Shown here: positions 32,170 through 43,975 of the stretch, one piece after another
Numbering within the stretch: position 1 is the stretch's first letter
Layout: each line of letters opens with the position of its first letter
Translations under genes and position numbers: made by a program
Source: Lunularia cruciata
Taxonomy: Eukaryota > Streptophyta > Marchantiopsida > Lunulariales > Lunulariaceae
Direction: 5' to 3'
DNA: 64,000 nucleotides
Assembly: GCA_948567375.1 (NCBI GenBank)
Contig: OX419762.1
Location: 15,320,001-15,384,000 of the forward strand
The notes under the pieces: generated by a model
What the model saw: only the letters and a program-made list of their open reading frames with translations
The model's database searches: none
What the model was told of the DNA's origin: nothing

Positions 32170-33850
32170 TTACACAGATCCAACACAAAGGCAATTGTCA
32201 AAGTATTAATTAAACTATTTTGGCAAAAGAGAACAACCTACCTCATCAATAGCCAAGCTATCTTCTTTGAGTATGTGCATTGGGAGAGGCCAATCAATTG
32301 TTTGAACATGTTCTACTTTCAAGTTAGAACCTTGTATAGGAAGTTTGAAGAGGATGGTGGAGCAACATACTTAGCCCCCTTTGCCATTTGTTTCTACATG
32401 GTGTTAAACTTGTTGACAAAGGAATAGCATAAGAAATTCCCTACTCAGTACTATCTAGCACTTTTCCTTGCAATCAAAGAGATATTTGTTATCATGAAGT
32501 GCAAAGTGGCTGATAAGTATGTAGAATTTTCCAAACTTGTATCGGTGAATGACAAAGGAACCACCACAACAAAGAAGAAGATGATGATGACTCCATCAAA
32601 GTCTCAAAACCCAATAAAAAGACCAAGTACAAATCCTCATATCATAAATGTAACTTCAAAGAGGGAAGTAGAAGACTCTAAGAAGAAGACCAAGAATATG
32701 AAGACTAATACAAAGAAGAAGGTTCCTTCACCTTACAAGGTCCACATTGGGATGAAGGAAGAGAGTAGTATGAAGATGCATAGTTTGCCCTAAATCTGGA
32801 CAAGAAAAGTGTAGACCAAGAAGACCAGGCCAAAGATCAAGGAGAAAACTCACCATTGACCCAAAGAAACTCCTAGTATCACCCAAGAAGTGGATGTCTC
32901 CAAAGAAAAACACAAGGGAGCCAAAGGGAGACAAAATGAGTACCTTTCAAGTAAAGGAAAATAGCAAGAAAAAGGAAGAAAGTGGACATTGAATCCAAAT
33001 GCAAAGACCTTCAAAGAAAAATGAAAGACCAAAGGAGAGGAAAGGGTGACTCAAGCACAAAGATTGTAAGTATCTGAAGGAGCCAACTTTGTTATTCCCT
33101 CAATGAGATTGGCTTTGCAGATGATGGAGGTCATTCTACCACAATATCAAGAAATCTATTGCAATGTAGTCAATTACACCACAATCATCCTTAGGCTCTA
33201 TAAGGTCATCTATACTAGAAAGGCAAAGGATAAAAAGTGGAAGGAGGAGATGGCAAAGATGAGGAACCTATACAAGGAGGAGGCAAGGAAGACTAATTTC
33301 CTTATGTAAGAAAAAAATCATGAAGTGAAAGGTAGAACATCTCACTTGTAGCATATTGTAGGTAGTATGAATATGACATCAATAGGTTGCAAGGTAGATT
33401 TAGAGTCATTTGGCTAGAAAAAAACAAAAGAAACAAGGACACAAGAAATAGTTGAAGGCAAGGGACAAGAAAATTTAAAGGGTATTTGGGATGAATTTGA
33501 AACTATAAACATTTGGGTTTAACTTAGAAGTACATATATCTAAATACTAGGAGTGGCTACTCAACTAGAGAACCTAGCCAAAGAGTAGAGGAAGGAGAAG
33601 GAGAAGAGTGTAGATAATTGACCTCAAATAATGGAAGAAGTGAAGTCGGAGGTGGAGGCCTTGCACATAGACTCAGGAAAAGAAGGCAAAGATTCTTAAA
33701 CAATAAAAGAAATTTGGGATCAATTGGTGGAAGTTGTGGAGTAGATAGCTCAAGGTAAAATGACCAATGAAAAATTACATTTCCAAAAGTTGGAGGAAAA
33801 GAAACACAAAGATGATAATCTAGACCAATCAGCAATTGGACTTTGAGAGC
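32170..33850 (+). pseudogene. Unrecognised degenerate gene, Lys-rich and coiled-coil-like
   Basis: From about 32200 one + frame reads through FFEYVHWERPINCLNMFYF and FAICFYMVLNLLTKE, a single TAG, then the ATG frame 32494-32793 (99 codons, very Lys/Thr/Ser-rich). Further + pieces downstream (33103-33309, 33600-33850) are rich in K, E, L and M with heptad-like spacing. I do not recognise the family. Similar K/E-rich pieces occur at 37.2-38.1 kb (-) and 46.2-48.4 kb (+), suggesting a repeated, probably mobile, gene. Confidence 0.4.
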
Positions 33851-35265
33851 ATATTGACAAGAAATTTACAAAGTTGGTATAACACCTTAGGATTGCAAAT
33901 AGCTTATTACAAGGTGATGATTGATGTCTAGATCAAACTCTTTAGTGGCAAAGGTAGTTGTTTGTAATAGAACTTTGGTCCAAAGATACTTCATTGAAAG
34001 AAGTGCTTTGCAGTTGTAGTATCTTTGGAGTAAGAAGAATTTTGAAGGCCTTTATGGTTGCAAACAATCATAGATGTAACCTTTGGAGTATTAAGTTAAA
34101 AGGACACAAACTTGTAAATTGTCTTTGGGGAAGAATTGATACCTTCCTAGACATATGTAATGCAACTAATTAACCTACATGTAGGTAAGATAGGATATGA
34201 CAAGACCTAATATGAACAACATAATAGGTAGGATCTTGCTTACATCTATGCAAATCTTTGGAGTTCTTCATTTGCTAGATTTTTGCAAATTTGAGTAGAG
34301 TAAGCTATTTAAGGCTTTGCTAAGTGTAAATATATATTAATTCCCTTAACCATGATACAAAAACTCTTTGCCAATGTTGCCTCAATTTTTTATATTGGTG
34401 GCTACCTTTGTTGAGTAAGAGTGAGGAATTTCATAGTAGGAACACAAATGCTTGAATGTATGCAAAAATTTGTACTTGATTAGGGTGTGCAATCCCTAAG
34501 GTTCTAAGGAGCAAAGCAATGCCTTGATTGATCATAAATAAGTTTTTGTATGGAAAGTACTTAGTAACACAAAAAGCATAGACTACTTGCTAATCAAAAG
34601 AAGCCTTTAGAGTTGTATCATCTAGGAACCGTAGTATGCAACCTGTGAGGTTGATATCTTCATGGTAAAGTGGTTAGTTTGGGTTGAATGAATCAATACC
34701 TTTAGGATTAATTTGGATTTTACTTGTGGTGTAAGTGATTACTGTAATTTTAAATATCTAAAAATTAACAAATTGCAAGATAGTGAAAATTCTCTTCAAT
34801 TCTAGTCATTTCTGACCCTTATCATCAAAAGCATGACCTTTTTCTTACTATTATATCAATTTTATTTTATCAATAGATATATAAAGTGCAATAGCCTCTT
34901 GCAATATGAGACTATATCCATCTAGGACTTTGGGAAAAGTTGTTTGTAGTCTAGACCACTATAAGAACAATCCATAGCCCTAATAGAGTGGAAAAGTGTG
35001 GTATGTGGTACTATCAAAGGTACAAAGATGAAATTAGAGTACCTTTGTGGGTGGGTAAGTATGTACTAAATAGGAGGCTATAGGGAGAAAGCATCTTGTC
35101 AAAATAGAATACATGATAGTGAATTCCATTGATAATGGGTCTTAAGAGATAGAGCATGGAATTTTAGGAATTGTGTGATTCTCTTGGTTATTGCTTGGGC
35201 TTATGTGGTGTATGCATCCTATAAGGCTTTCCAATCTCCTCAGAATATGGATTAAACCTAAGGTA
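33851..35265. other. Unassigned repeat-like sequence
   Basis: No recognised gene or element ends. Short open stretches only (for example 33958-34173 +). Confidence 0.4.
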
Positions 35266-35269
35266 AGCT

Positions 35270-35670
35270 CAAGATATATTGATATACCTCCATGGGCTAT
35301 GAGGAGTAAAGTCCACTTTTGGAAAAAGGGCTAATAAGGTCCAAGTAGAGACATCTCTTCCTTGGTCATCTACCAAGATAGCCCATAATTGTAAGGAGAG
35401 AATGGAGCCTACTAGATGAGGTAAGGGCATAAGGATTGTAGTATATGTCCAAGGTCCAACTAACTTGGTAAGAATGCTTGAATACAAGTAAGAAGATGTA
35501 GTCATGAGTATGAGTTTGGCAGGGCTAAGATAGAGAGGACAAGAATATAAAGATGGCCTAAGTAGGTAAGAAGAGAAGTAGCATTTGACTTCATCCATAA
35601 ATCAAGATCTCCCTTGATGTTGTGCTAGGCCTATTCCTACCCAGGGCAATCCGGACAAGACTATGTGGGT
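35270..35670 (-). repeat. Dispersed repeat, copy 2 (coding-like)
   Basis: On the minus strand it aligns with 25530-25960, sharing an ILVDDQGRDVSTWTL segment (about 35345-35390) and the upstream words cacatagtc-t-ccggattgcc. The minus-strand frame 35269-35598 (109 codons) is open. Confidence 0.6.
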
Positions 35671-37240
35671 TGTTGATGCGGCAATATGTATCGACGTGCT
35701 AAGACACATGGGGAAGAATCTAATCTTATAATGGTGGTGCGTGCATAGAGCTAGAGAAGGGCCATAGTAGGGAGATCAAGAATGGGTGTGACAAAAGACA
35801 TGGGATCCTCCATAAGAGAACAAAATTTTGTAGGCTCATCCCTTAAGGATGGTAAAGGACGTGACAAGAAGATGGAAGGGACTCCATAAAAATAAACATG
35901 GGTCATTGTATGTGAGTGCTAAAAGTTAACATAAGAATCAACTCATCACACATAAGGGTATGGAGTGCTAAATGAGGATCATTGCCCATGCTAGTGTCTC
36001 TACATCCACCTTATTGTGTTGTGGTTTGGTTACCACATGAAAAACTAAATTTTTGTTGTTTATCTATGTAATGTTGTAATGGATTATGCAAAGATCCTAC
36101 CATTGATCAACTTCCATATGGTTTATGGCTTGTCTTCATCTGTAGCTTTGATGTATATATGGTAGAAGCTTAATAGAGAGAAGTGTGTTTTAGTCTTGCA
36201 AGTCATGAGTGGAAGTATAGCATAGAAGCAAATGCATATGTGAGTGCTTTTAGTGCATAAGATCGTTTGAGATTGAGTTCTTCCAAGAGATGTTCTATGC
36301 CCCTATAACAACATACTTATATCCAAATTAAAGTATTTGATTAATAAACCATTTTTTTTCACAAGGATACAATAAAAAATAACATGATACAAAGAATAAT
36401 ATAATATTATGGTTCTTTATTGTCACCTCTTTGACCTCTCATGCAAAAACTACTCCCTAAAGAGTGTAATGACACCAAAAAGATGCACTACTTAAAATCA
36501 TAAAGGAAAAATCACTAACACTAAAAATAGATCTAATGAGATTCTAAAAGTGACCTAGTTCAACAAGTGCTAATTCCTTAAGACCAACTTCATAAAGTCC
36601 CCTAGCAAAGCTAAATTACCCCCACCAAAGTCACAAATCCCTACCATGGCATAAAAAAGCACACAAGGGTCTTTTACTTTCCCTTCAATGGCAATTTTGC
36701 CCACTATAGCATTCTGTCATCACCTTGGTAGAACAAAAAGCCCACCAAAGCACAAAACTGCTAGCAAAGCATTTGGAAATGCCTCATGAAGTCAAGAATA
36801 GTCTTTGTTGCTAGTTCTTTAGAGTCTTATCTATCAATTACTTATCATGCTATAGTACTTTTTAGTCCCATCAAGACACCACTCTTTAGACAATCACTTA
36901 GGCTTCAAGGATCAAACACACATGAAATTCAATGACACTTCCTTCAAAGATTCATAGAGAAAACACTCACAAGAAAATGTAATTTATCAAGAGGTTAATG
37001 CAATGATAAGAAGCATGAGCTCTTTCATTTATTCACCTGACAACTAAACAACAAAGGCACTTTGAATGCCCAACTTTATACTATTACACACTCAGAACTA
37101 TCTAAAATCACAAACTGCCAAATTGACTGAATTGCTTTAGGTGATAACTAAAAATCCTGTAGCTTCTAGCTTCTCAATCAGACCCTTCTTAGTCTCCTAA
37201 GAACAAAAAAGACTCTAAGTGCTAGCTAAGTTCTTTACAC
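35671..37240. other. Unassigned AT-rich sequence
   Basis: Nothing recognised. 36590-36790 repeats accaaag words. Confidence 0.4.
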
Positions 37241-37243
37241 TAA

Positions 37244-38100
37244 CTAGTATCTCATAACTTTTCTGCCGGTGCATCTACCTTGAACTTCAAGTTCTCCTTG
37301 ACTTCTATTGTCTTCCAAAATATCTGTTGTACCAAGTCTACTACAACTTGCTTCCATTGTGGTCCATCTGCATTGCAATGCAATAGCTTGCTCTTTACTT
37401 TCTTCAGCTCTTTCAACTTGGACATTGATACAATAAACTATAACATAATCATCTAACACTTCCATCACTCATTTGCACATCAGTTACTTATCCTTCAGAT
37501 GTTCAACCAACTCTTCCAAACCCATGACATTCTCACCTTGACCTTTAAAAACTATAAACTCAAATGGTTTTTCACTGGTAAAAATAGTAGCAATAGCATT
37601 TGATCAAGTCAACTCTCACATTAGCTCCCTAACTTGACATGCTGCCCTTTCCACTTCATTTTGCATTTTTTCTAGCCAAATTTTTGTCTACTTCTTGAGC
37701 TCACACAACTCGACCTTTGCTTGGTTTCTCAAATCTTTAGCATCTTGATCTCCAGATCCTCTCTCATTACCTCCTTTGCATACTCCAAAACAAGGAGATC
37801 TTATTTCCATTGCTCATCAATTTAAATCTTTTGAAGCTACACCAAGTTTCTCTCCATCTCACTAGAGCATTTCCTATGCTTCTAAATCACCTCACCTTTT
37901 TGCCCTAACCATGCTTGCAACATCTTCTTTCCTAAGACTCACTTCTCCACACTTAATTGTTGACAAACCTCTTTGAGTTCCTATTTCAACACAAGTACAT
38001 TTGAACTTGTAAGTAGTAACTATTGATTGAAGCCATTGGACCAAATCAACCATACTCCTCATATTGGGTAACTCTTTGCTATACATTAAATAGATTTCAT
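37244..38100 (-). pseudogene. Unrecognised degenerate coiled-coil-like gene fragment
   Basis: Minus-strand pieces 37892-38086 and 37244-37468 are rich in E, K, R and L (for example VERAEESKEQAIALQ). They look like a decayed coiled-coil protein, resembling in composition the frames at 32-34 and 46-48 kb. The family B element inserts about 30 bp past its edge. Confidence 0.35.
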
Positions 38101-38125
38101 TGATAAACTATATTATTGGAACTAT

Positions 38126-38129
38126 GGTC
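38126..38129. repeat. Family B target duplication, left copy
   Basis: GGTC abuts the 5' LTR, and GGTC again follows the 3' LTR at 45908-45911. The fifth base does not match, so the duplication is 4 bp. Confidence 0.6.
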
Positions 38130-38820
38130 TGTAACACCCATTTGTGCATGTGTGTGGTATTGTGAATTTTAGCTTGGTAATACAAGTGTTTGAGAAATAT
38201 TATTTATATAGAGATACAAGATGGTTCTACATTAGCCATAATAAGCTAAATTTAGTTATAGCTAAGATAGAGGGGACCTTACTTTAGAGGAACTGGAAAA
38301 GATGAGCACCACTATTTTGGATTCTAGTATGTTGACTTGGTATTATTCCTAGGTGTTTGGTTTTGAGGAAAGAGTTGAGAACTCTTGGGTCTGCAAGCCT
38401 TTTTGTTTTGGATTCTTCTTTAGTCCAAGGAAACTCATGTGAAGGAATCCTTGACTTAGTGGTTGGGTCAAGATAAGATCACACGCTTAGTGTAATATGC
38501 CCATGTGGATGGATATTCCTTTATACTTTTTGACTTTACTTGACTTTTAGCCTAGTAACTTGAGTGACTCCATTAATTAGTAACTTTGGTGCATAACTGT
38601 TTCACAAGTATATAAACAAGAGGTGAGGAAATACTCAACATCCTTTCATTTGTAAATATCTCTCTCTCATTGAGTTCTCTAGTGAGCAATGTCTTGAGTA
38701 TTGGAGTGTTAGCCTTGGAGGAGTATGATGGAGTTGAGGTTTTTTGCCTTCTTAGTCCATGGTGCGCTAATATAATAGCCATCAGAGGTTCATCCTGAGT
38801 GAGAGACAGGCTGACTCACA
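38130..38820 (+). repeat. Family B 5' LTR
   Basis: It starts TGTAACACCC and ends GACTCACA, and a TATA-type motif (tatataaac) lies at about 38609-38617. Near-identical copies are at 45227-45907 and, as a solo LTR, at 61106-61795. Confidence 0.93.
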
Positions 38821-38823
38821 TTT

Positions 38824-38841
38824 TTGGTTCCGTTGTCGGGA
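38824..38841 (+). other. Family B primer-binding site
   Basis: ttggttccgttgtcggga lies 3 bases after the 5' LTR. It resembles TGGCGCCGTTGCCGGG, the tRNA-Asp-complementary site common in Tat/Athila elements. The differences are mainly at CG positions. Confidence 0.75.
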
Positions 38842-39619
38842 CCTCTCTAGAAGGTAAGATAATGTTCCGCATACAATTCTATATTAGACAAAAAGGAGGC
38901 TATGAGAGCTCACTTGGAGAGAACTTAAGGAAGGAGAGGGCTAAACTTATGTTAGAGAATTTGGACCTATTTATATACCCTATAGTTCATTATGATGTCT
39001 TTGAGGTGATTTTGTACATCTTGTACACTTGAGAGGATTTGGAGAGGTTGTGTGAGGTGGATTGCAGATTTTGGGGATTAAGGTGATTTTGGGCAAAATC
39101 TCAAGTTTGAAATCTGGACTTGAAATTTCTACACATGATATCTTAGGTTATCATTCAGTAATCACACTTAAAATTATTGTGAGAGCTGCTATGTGCACTG
39201 GGCTAGAATTTTTGAAAGTTGATAGGGTAAACTGCTCCTTTAACTGCATGCTCTTTGGAAAATTGTACATAGTCTGCCATTTCTTCAATTTTGAGTGGAT
39301 TGTAGTGAAAATTTCCAAGAGAATTAAGCGCATTGTATCCTACCTGTTGACACAAAATTAGACAGAGATCATTCTTGAGCAAAGAGTTATAAGTTTTTAA
39401 AGTGAGGGAGTGGTTTTCAGACCAAATCTGAAATATGTGTGCTGAATAGAAAGGTGCCTAGGCCAAACAGCTCAATGAAAAGATCTGAAATCTTGCAAGG
39501 AGGGACGCCCTGAAGTAAAAATGAAGTGTGAAAAATTTGAGAGGACTATGATATACCCGTTGTGAGATTTGACTAACATCGTGAGCAAGTGTCAATTCTG
39601 CATAGTTTAGATTTCATGC
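38842..39619 (+). other. Family B 5' leader
   Basis: No gene is recognised between the primer site and the upstream ORF. The small + frames 38799-39032 and 39062-39361 have no family resemblance. Confidence 0.5.
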
Positions 39620-40153
39620 ATGAGGAGTGTGAGAGCAACAAAAAGCATGTTTGAGTGTTTAGACTCATCTTGGGAATATGGAGTGTCACCAAGAGTGGAA
39701 ATTCAGGCTATGCAAGTTTCCCCAAGGTTAAGGATGAATGTAGGGGTGGATTTGAGGAGAAGAGAGTTTAGAATAGAATTTGAAGAGAGTGTTGAGAGGA
39801 TCCAAAAACCTGCACCACTTGGAGGAAACAATGAGTCTAAATGCTTTTTATGTGGAGAGAAGGAACATAAGGTAAGTTTATGTCCATTGAATTTTGAGAG
39901 CAAGATATTGAGAGAAAGGAGAGGCTTACTTGACTTGGGTTTGCATGTTGGACCTTCTTCCCCAAGATTGGGATGGAGAAAACCTAAGACCAAGGAGTTG
40001 TGGGAGGTTTGTGGAGTGGAAGGACTTCCAAAAGGACATGAGTGTAGTGGAGTAAAAACACTTTTTGAAACTTTGGTGAAGGAATTTGGTGGAGAGAGTC
40101 TTAGTACAGCTACAAAAATACAACCACCTTCATCAGCTAGCTCTCAAGATTAG
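39620..40153 (+). CDS. Extra ORF upstream of gag with a CCHC zinc knuckle, 177 aa
   Basis: An ATG at 39620 opens an uninterrupted 177-codon frame inside the family B leader. The product holds a complete retroviral-type knuckle C75-x2-C78-x4-H83-x4-C88 (CFLCGEKEHKVSLC) and a second Cys/His group (C131, H140, C142). The rest is basic and polar, with an R/E-rich stretch before the knuckle. Knuckles of this kind bind single-stranded nucleic acid. Some Tat-branch elements (Ogre) carry an extra ORF before gag; whether this is related is unknown. It is intact while gag and pol of the same element are broken, which is odd. Confidence 0.55.
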   Translation: MRSVRATKSMFECLDSSWEYGVSPRVEIQAMQVSPRLRMNVGVDLRRREFRIEFEESVERIQKPAPLGGNNESKCFLCGEKEHKVSLCPLNFESKILRERRGLLDLGLHVGPSSPRLGWRKPKTKELWEVCGVEGLPKGHECSGVKTLFETLVKEFGGESLSTATKIQPPSSASSQD

Positions 40154-40324
40154 TGATGGAGATAATCTCTCAACTTATGGATAAATTATTCATGAGAGTT
40201 TGATTAGTATGCACTCTAGGATTTGATGTTGCTATAGAAAACTTGGAGTAACCTAAAAATTTTATGTTCCCTAGGGTGAATTATTATCAGATGGTGTTAG
40301 TCATGTATATACTCTATTAGTTAT

Positions 40325-40392
40325 AGAGTGAGAGAAAAGAAAAGAGAAAAAGAAAAAAAGTTGAGAGAAAAGAAATATAGTGAGGGGTTAAG
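40325..40392 (+). repeat. Purine-only-rich tract before gag
   Basis: About 65 bases, almost all A and G (gagagaaaagaaaagagaaa-type), lie between the upstream ORF and the start of gag. Confidence 0.7.
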
Positions 40393-41905
40393 ATTGGGAA
40401 ACTTCAATTTTCTTTGGCAAGGATGGAGAAGATGTGGAGGCCTTTGTGAGAGACTTCAAGAGAGCTTGCATAGGAAACAATGAGAGGAGAAAGAATGATT
40501 GGGTCTCATTATTACCAGATTTCTTTGAGAATGCAACACTTACATGGTATGAATCAGAATATCAAAAGAGAGAGAGGAGAGATGGGGAAGAAGAGTCTTG
40601 GGAGAGTTTGACTTCAGCATCATTGAGAAATTTCTTCCAGATGAGAGTTATGAGAGATTGATGAGTGAGGTTACCTTTCTCAAACAAGGAGACAGAGAGA
40701 AAGTGAGAGTCTATGTGGAAAGAGTGGAAAAGTTAGAGTCCAAATTTTGCATAGTGTTGAGGAAGGGTGGAGATGATGTGGAGACTACTATGATTGGCAT
40801 AGGGGCCATTCTCACCAAAAATTTTGTGGGAGGGTTGAGACTACAAATTAGAAGCAAGGTGAGAGAAACCTTCTTCCAAGGTTGAATCTATCAAGATTGC
40901 AATACGTATGGAGGAGAGTTTGGAAGAGGATGAGAGTGATTTGGTGGTGAAGGAGGTTGTTCATCCTCCTCAAGGTTACAAGTATGGTGGAACTTCTCAT
41001 ACTTTGGTGGCAAGGGTTGCACCACAAGTAGTAGTTGCTCCAATTCTTGCACCTCCACCAAAGGATCCACTTCAAACCATCACAGAATAACTTGCAAATC
41101 TCAAGATCAATGTGGTGCAACTATGGGAGAAGAGAGAGGTGGATCAGAATGTGGGGAGAGGCCTAGGAGTTACGGAAGTTATCCATATAGAGGAGGCCAA
41201 CCAACCAAAAATTTCAATGAGAAAAATTGTTTTGGTTGTGGAGGAAGAGACTATATCCAAAGGAATTACCCAAATTCTACTGACCATGGAGGAAGGGGTT
41301 ATGAGGGAGCCAATAGAGGGAAAGAGGGAGGTAGTGAAACCTAAGTGGCTCCTAATCCAAACAAAGGTAAGGGGATAACATCTATAGATGTGGTTAAGAG
41401 CAAGTATGAGAAGGGAGAGTACTCAAACTCCAAAGATCTTCATTTGGATCTTTTGGCACAAGAGAAGAAGAGAGCTTGTTTTGCAGAGGATGTGCACTCT
41501 TCTCAAAGATTTACTCCTAGCCAAGATACTCCTATGCCTACTAGGAGCACTTGCACAAGCATTTCAACAACATCAACATCAAAGACTCCAAGGAAGAAGG
41601 TGGGGATGGAGGATTTCTTGATTTCAAAGCAACAATGGAACTACAATGTGTGGGAGGATGTTGGTAGTCACAAGGCTAACGTCACAATAGGCCAATTGAT
41701 TGCTTTGAACCCTACCTTGAGAAAGGAGATTAGAGGTGGTTTGAGTTCTACAAGGAGCCAGAGGAAGAAGAAGGCAAAAGCTCCAGTATCAATGGGGGTG
41801 ATGGATGCCAAACCAACACCATATGAGGCTTGTGAATATGCATCCAAGATTGATGTGAGAGTGATTGGTCATAACATCAAGGATGCATTGGTTGATGGAG
41901 AATAA
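40389..41905 (+). pseudogene. Family B gag, decayed
   Basis: The frame reads DVEAFVRDFKRACIGN and FFENATLTWYESEY (capsid, Retrotrans_gag type), then a frame change near 40620 and GDREKVRVYVERVEKLESKF. A stop falls near 40885. The knuckle at about 41227-41272 reads CFGCGGRDYIQRNYPN: its His and last Cys have both become Tyr. Both changes are transitions. The frame 41345-41905 is open and may be the gag-protease spacer. Confidence 0.82.
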
Positions 41906-41909
41906 CGAG

Positions 41910-42253
41910 TGAATGTTATGTCAGAAAGGATGATGAAGATGTTGGGTATGATACCCTCTAGACCTTCAACATTTGTGGTGAGCATGGCAAACAAGCAACA
42001 AGTTTGACCAATAAGGGTGATGGATAAGGTGGTAGTTTCAGTTATGGGAATTCAAAATCTCATGACTTTCCAAGTCTTGAAGGATCCAAGCTATGACTTA
42101 CTTCTTGGGAGGCCATGGTTGAGAGCAACACGCACAATTGATCGATGGCACAAAGGGTACTTGAAGATTGGGCTTTCAAACCATAGAGTCATAGTTCTTG
42201 TGACTAACACCGCCAACACTTCACATTCAGATACACCATGTTCTGATTATTGA
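41910..42253 (+). pseudogene. Family B protease, decayed
   Basis: The frame 42017-42253 carries VMGIQNLMTFQVLKDPSYD then LLLGRPWLRATR, the retropepsin C-terminal block. The upstream catalytic part is disrupted (stop near 42006). Confidence 0.75.
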
Positions 42254-42309
42254 GAATTAGATTATGAAGAAGGAGCTTCAAGTGTGACACAAGCAGGAAG
42301 AGGAGGATG

Positions 42310-43330
42310 AATCTGAATTGGATTCAGATGTGTATCCCTTGTGTGCTATGGATTTTGCACCTAAACTAGAGGTTTTGAAGGACCCAAATAAATCACCATT
42401 GACACTTGAGGAGATAGAGAGGAGGTTATCTATCCTCAAGTATGGCCCAAATGTTACCAAGGAGGAGAAGGTGAGATTTGAGGAGATTTTCTGCAAGTTC
42501 ATCCATGTGTTTGCTTTTAGTTACAAGGATTTGAAGGAAGTCACCTTGGAGGAGCACAAGATAGAAGTGGAGTCACATGCAAGACCAATCCGCTAAAAGC
42601 AACATCGCATTAGCCCACCAATATCTTTGGCTGTGAAAGAGGAGATTGATAAGCTCAAGGAGGCTATATTTATCTTTGAGGTGGAGAATTCAGAATGAGT
42701 GTTTCTAATTATCATTGTGAAGAAAAAGATGGTAAGCTTTGGGTATGTGTGGATTACAAGAAGCTCAATGTTATTACCAAGAAGGACTACAAACCATTTC
42801 CATTCATTGAAGAGATCTTGGAGGAGGTTGCAGGTCAGTGAGAGGTACAAAGAGGTACAAATCAAGATTGCACCAAAGCATCAACAATTCACCACATTCA
42901 CCGCACCTTGGGGAACTTATGCTTTCAAGGTCATGCCTTTTGGACTTTGCAATGCTCCAGCCACATTCCAATGGTTCATGAACAAGGTATTTGAACCTTT
43001 CATTGGAAAATTTGTGAGACTTCATTGATGAATTTTGTGTCTATGGGAGCAAGGAGGAGCACTTTGAGCACCTAATCAAGGTGTTGCAATGCTTGGATGA
43101 GGCAAATGCATCACTCAACTTAGAGAAGTGCATTTTTGGATGTGGAAAAGGTCTACTTTTGGGGCACATCATCTCCAAGGATGGAATAGCAATTGATCCT
43201 AAGAAGGTGAAGAAAATCTCAGACCTTCCATTCCCTTCAAGCTTGACAAAGTTATGCCAATTCTTGGGGATGGTTGGGTACTATAGGAGGTTTATCTTCT
43301 CATTTCCAACAAGGCTTATGCATTGACCAT
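42310..43330 (+). pseudogene. Family B reverse transcriptase, decayed, altered active site
   Basis: The order is FCKFIHVFAFSYKDL, SHARPIR, VKEEIDKLKEA, FTAPWGTYAFKVMPFGLCN (motif B), then DFIDEFCVYGS near 43018-43050, where the expected F-I-D-D catalytic pair has become F-I-D-E. KCIFGCGKGLLLGHIIS and FLGMVGYYRRFI follow. Motif A is scrambled by frame changes around 42690-42840. Stops at 42594 and 42696. Confidence 0.85.
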
Positions 43331-43339
43331 CTACATGAA

Positions 43340-43975
43340 GAAGGGTGTAGATTACATGGTGATTTTGGAGGACAAGAAGGCTCTCAAAGCTTTTGAGGAG
43401 CTAAAGCAATCCCTTGTTGTAGCTCCAATTCTTGCTAAACCTGATTGGAGTAAACCTTTTATCCTCTACATTGATGCTTCTAATGTTGCTATAGGATGCA
43501 TTGTTAGTCAATTAGACCAAGATGGGCATGATCATCCAACAGCTTATGCTAGTAGGCAAATGGTTTACAGCAAAAAAAAACTACTCTATTACGGGGAGAG
43601 AAGGGTTGGCAATGATCTTTGGTCTCAAGAAGTTTAGACACTACTTGATTGGAGGGAAAGCCACCATTGTCACAAATCACAAGGCTTTGAAGTACATCTT
43701 CAACAAGCCTAATGTTGAAGTGAGACTAGCAAGGTGGATGATACGCTTGTCTAAGTATGACAACACCATTGAAGATAGACCAAAAAGGAAATATGCAAAT
43801 GTTGATTTGTTATTTGGGGCCTATGATCATGATGGAGATGAGCCAGTCGATGATTCCTTCCCAGATGAGGAGCTCATGACAATCTCAGTCACTCAAGAGG
43901 TTCAAATGGAGTACAAGGAGATTGTGGATTTTGTGAGAAGAGGTAACTATCCAGAAGGGATGCATGTTAGGTAGA
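43340..43975 (+). pseudogene. Family B RNase H, frameshifted at an A-run
   Basis: Frame one (43323-43637) carries PFILYIDASNVAIG, with the catalytic Asp, and HPTAYASRQMVYS. Frame two (43522-43974) continues with KKNYSITGREGLAMIFGLKK and TNHKALKYIF. The change of frame falls at a run of nine A at about 43574-43582, so a single-base slip explains it. The frame then runs into the linker to integrase. Confidence 0.85.
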
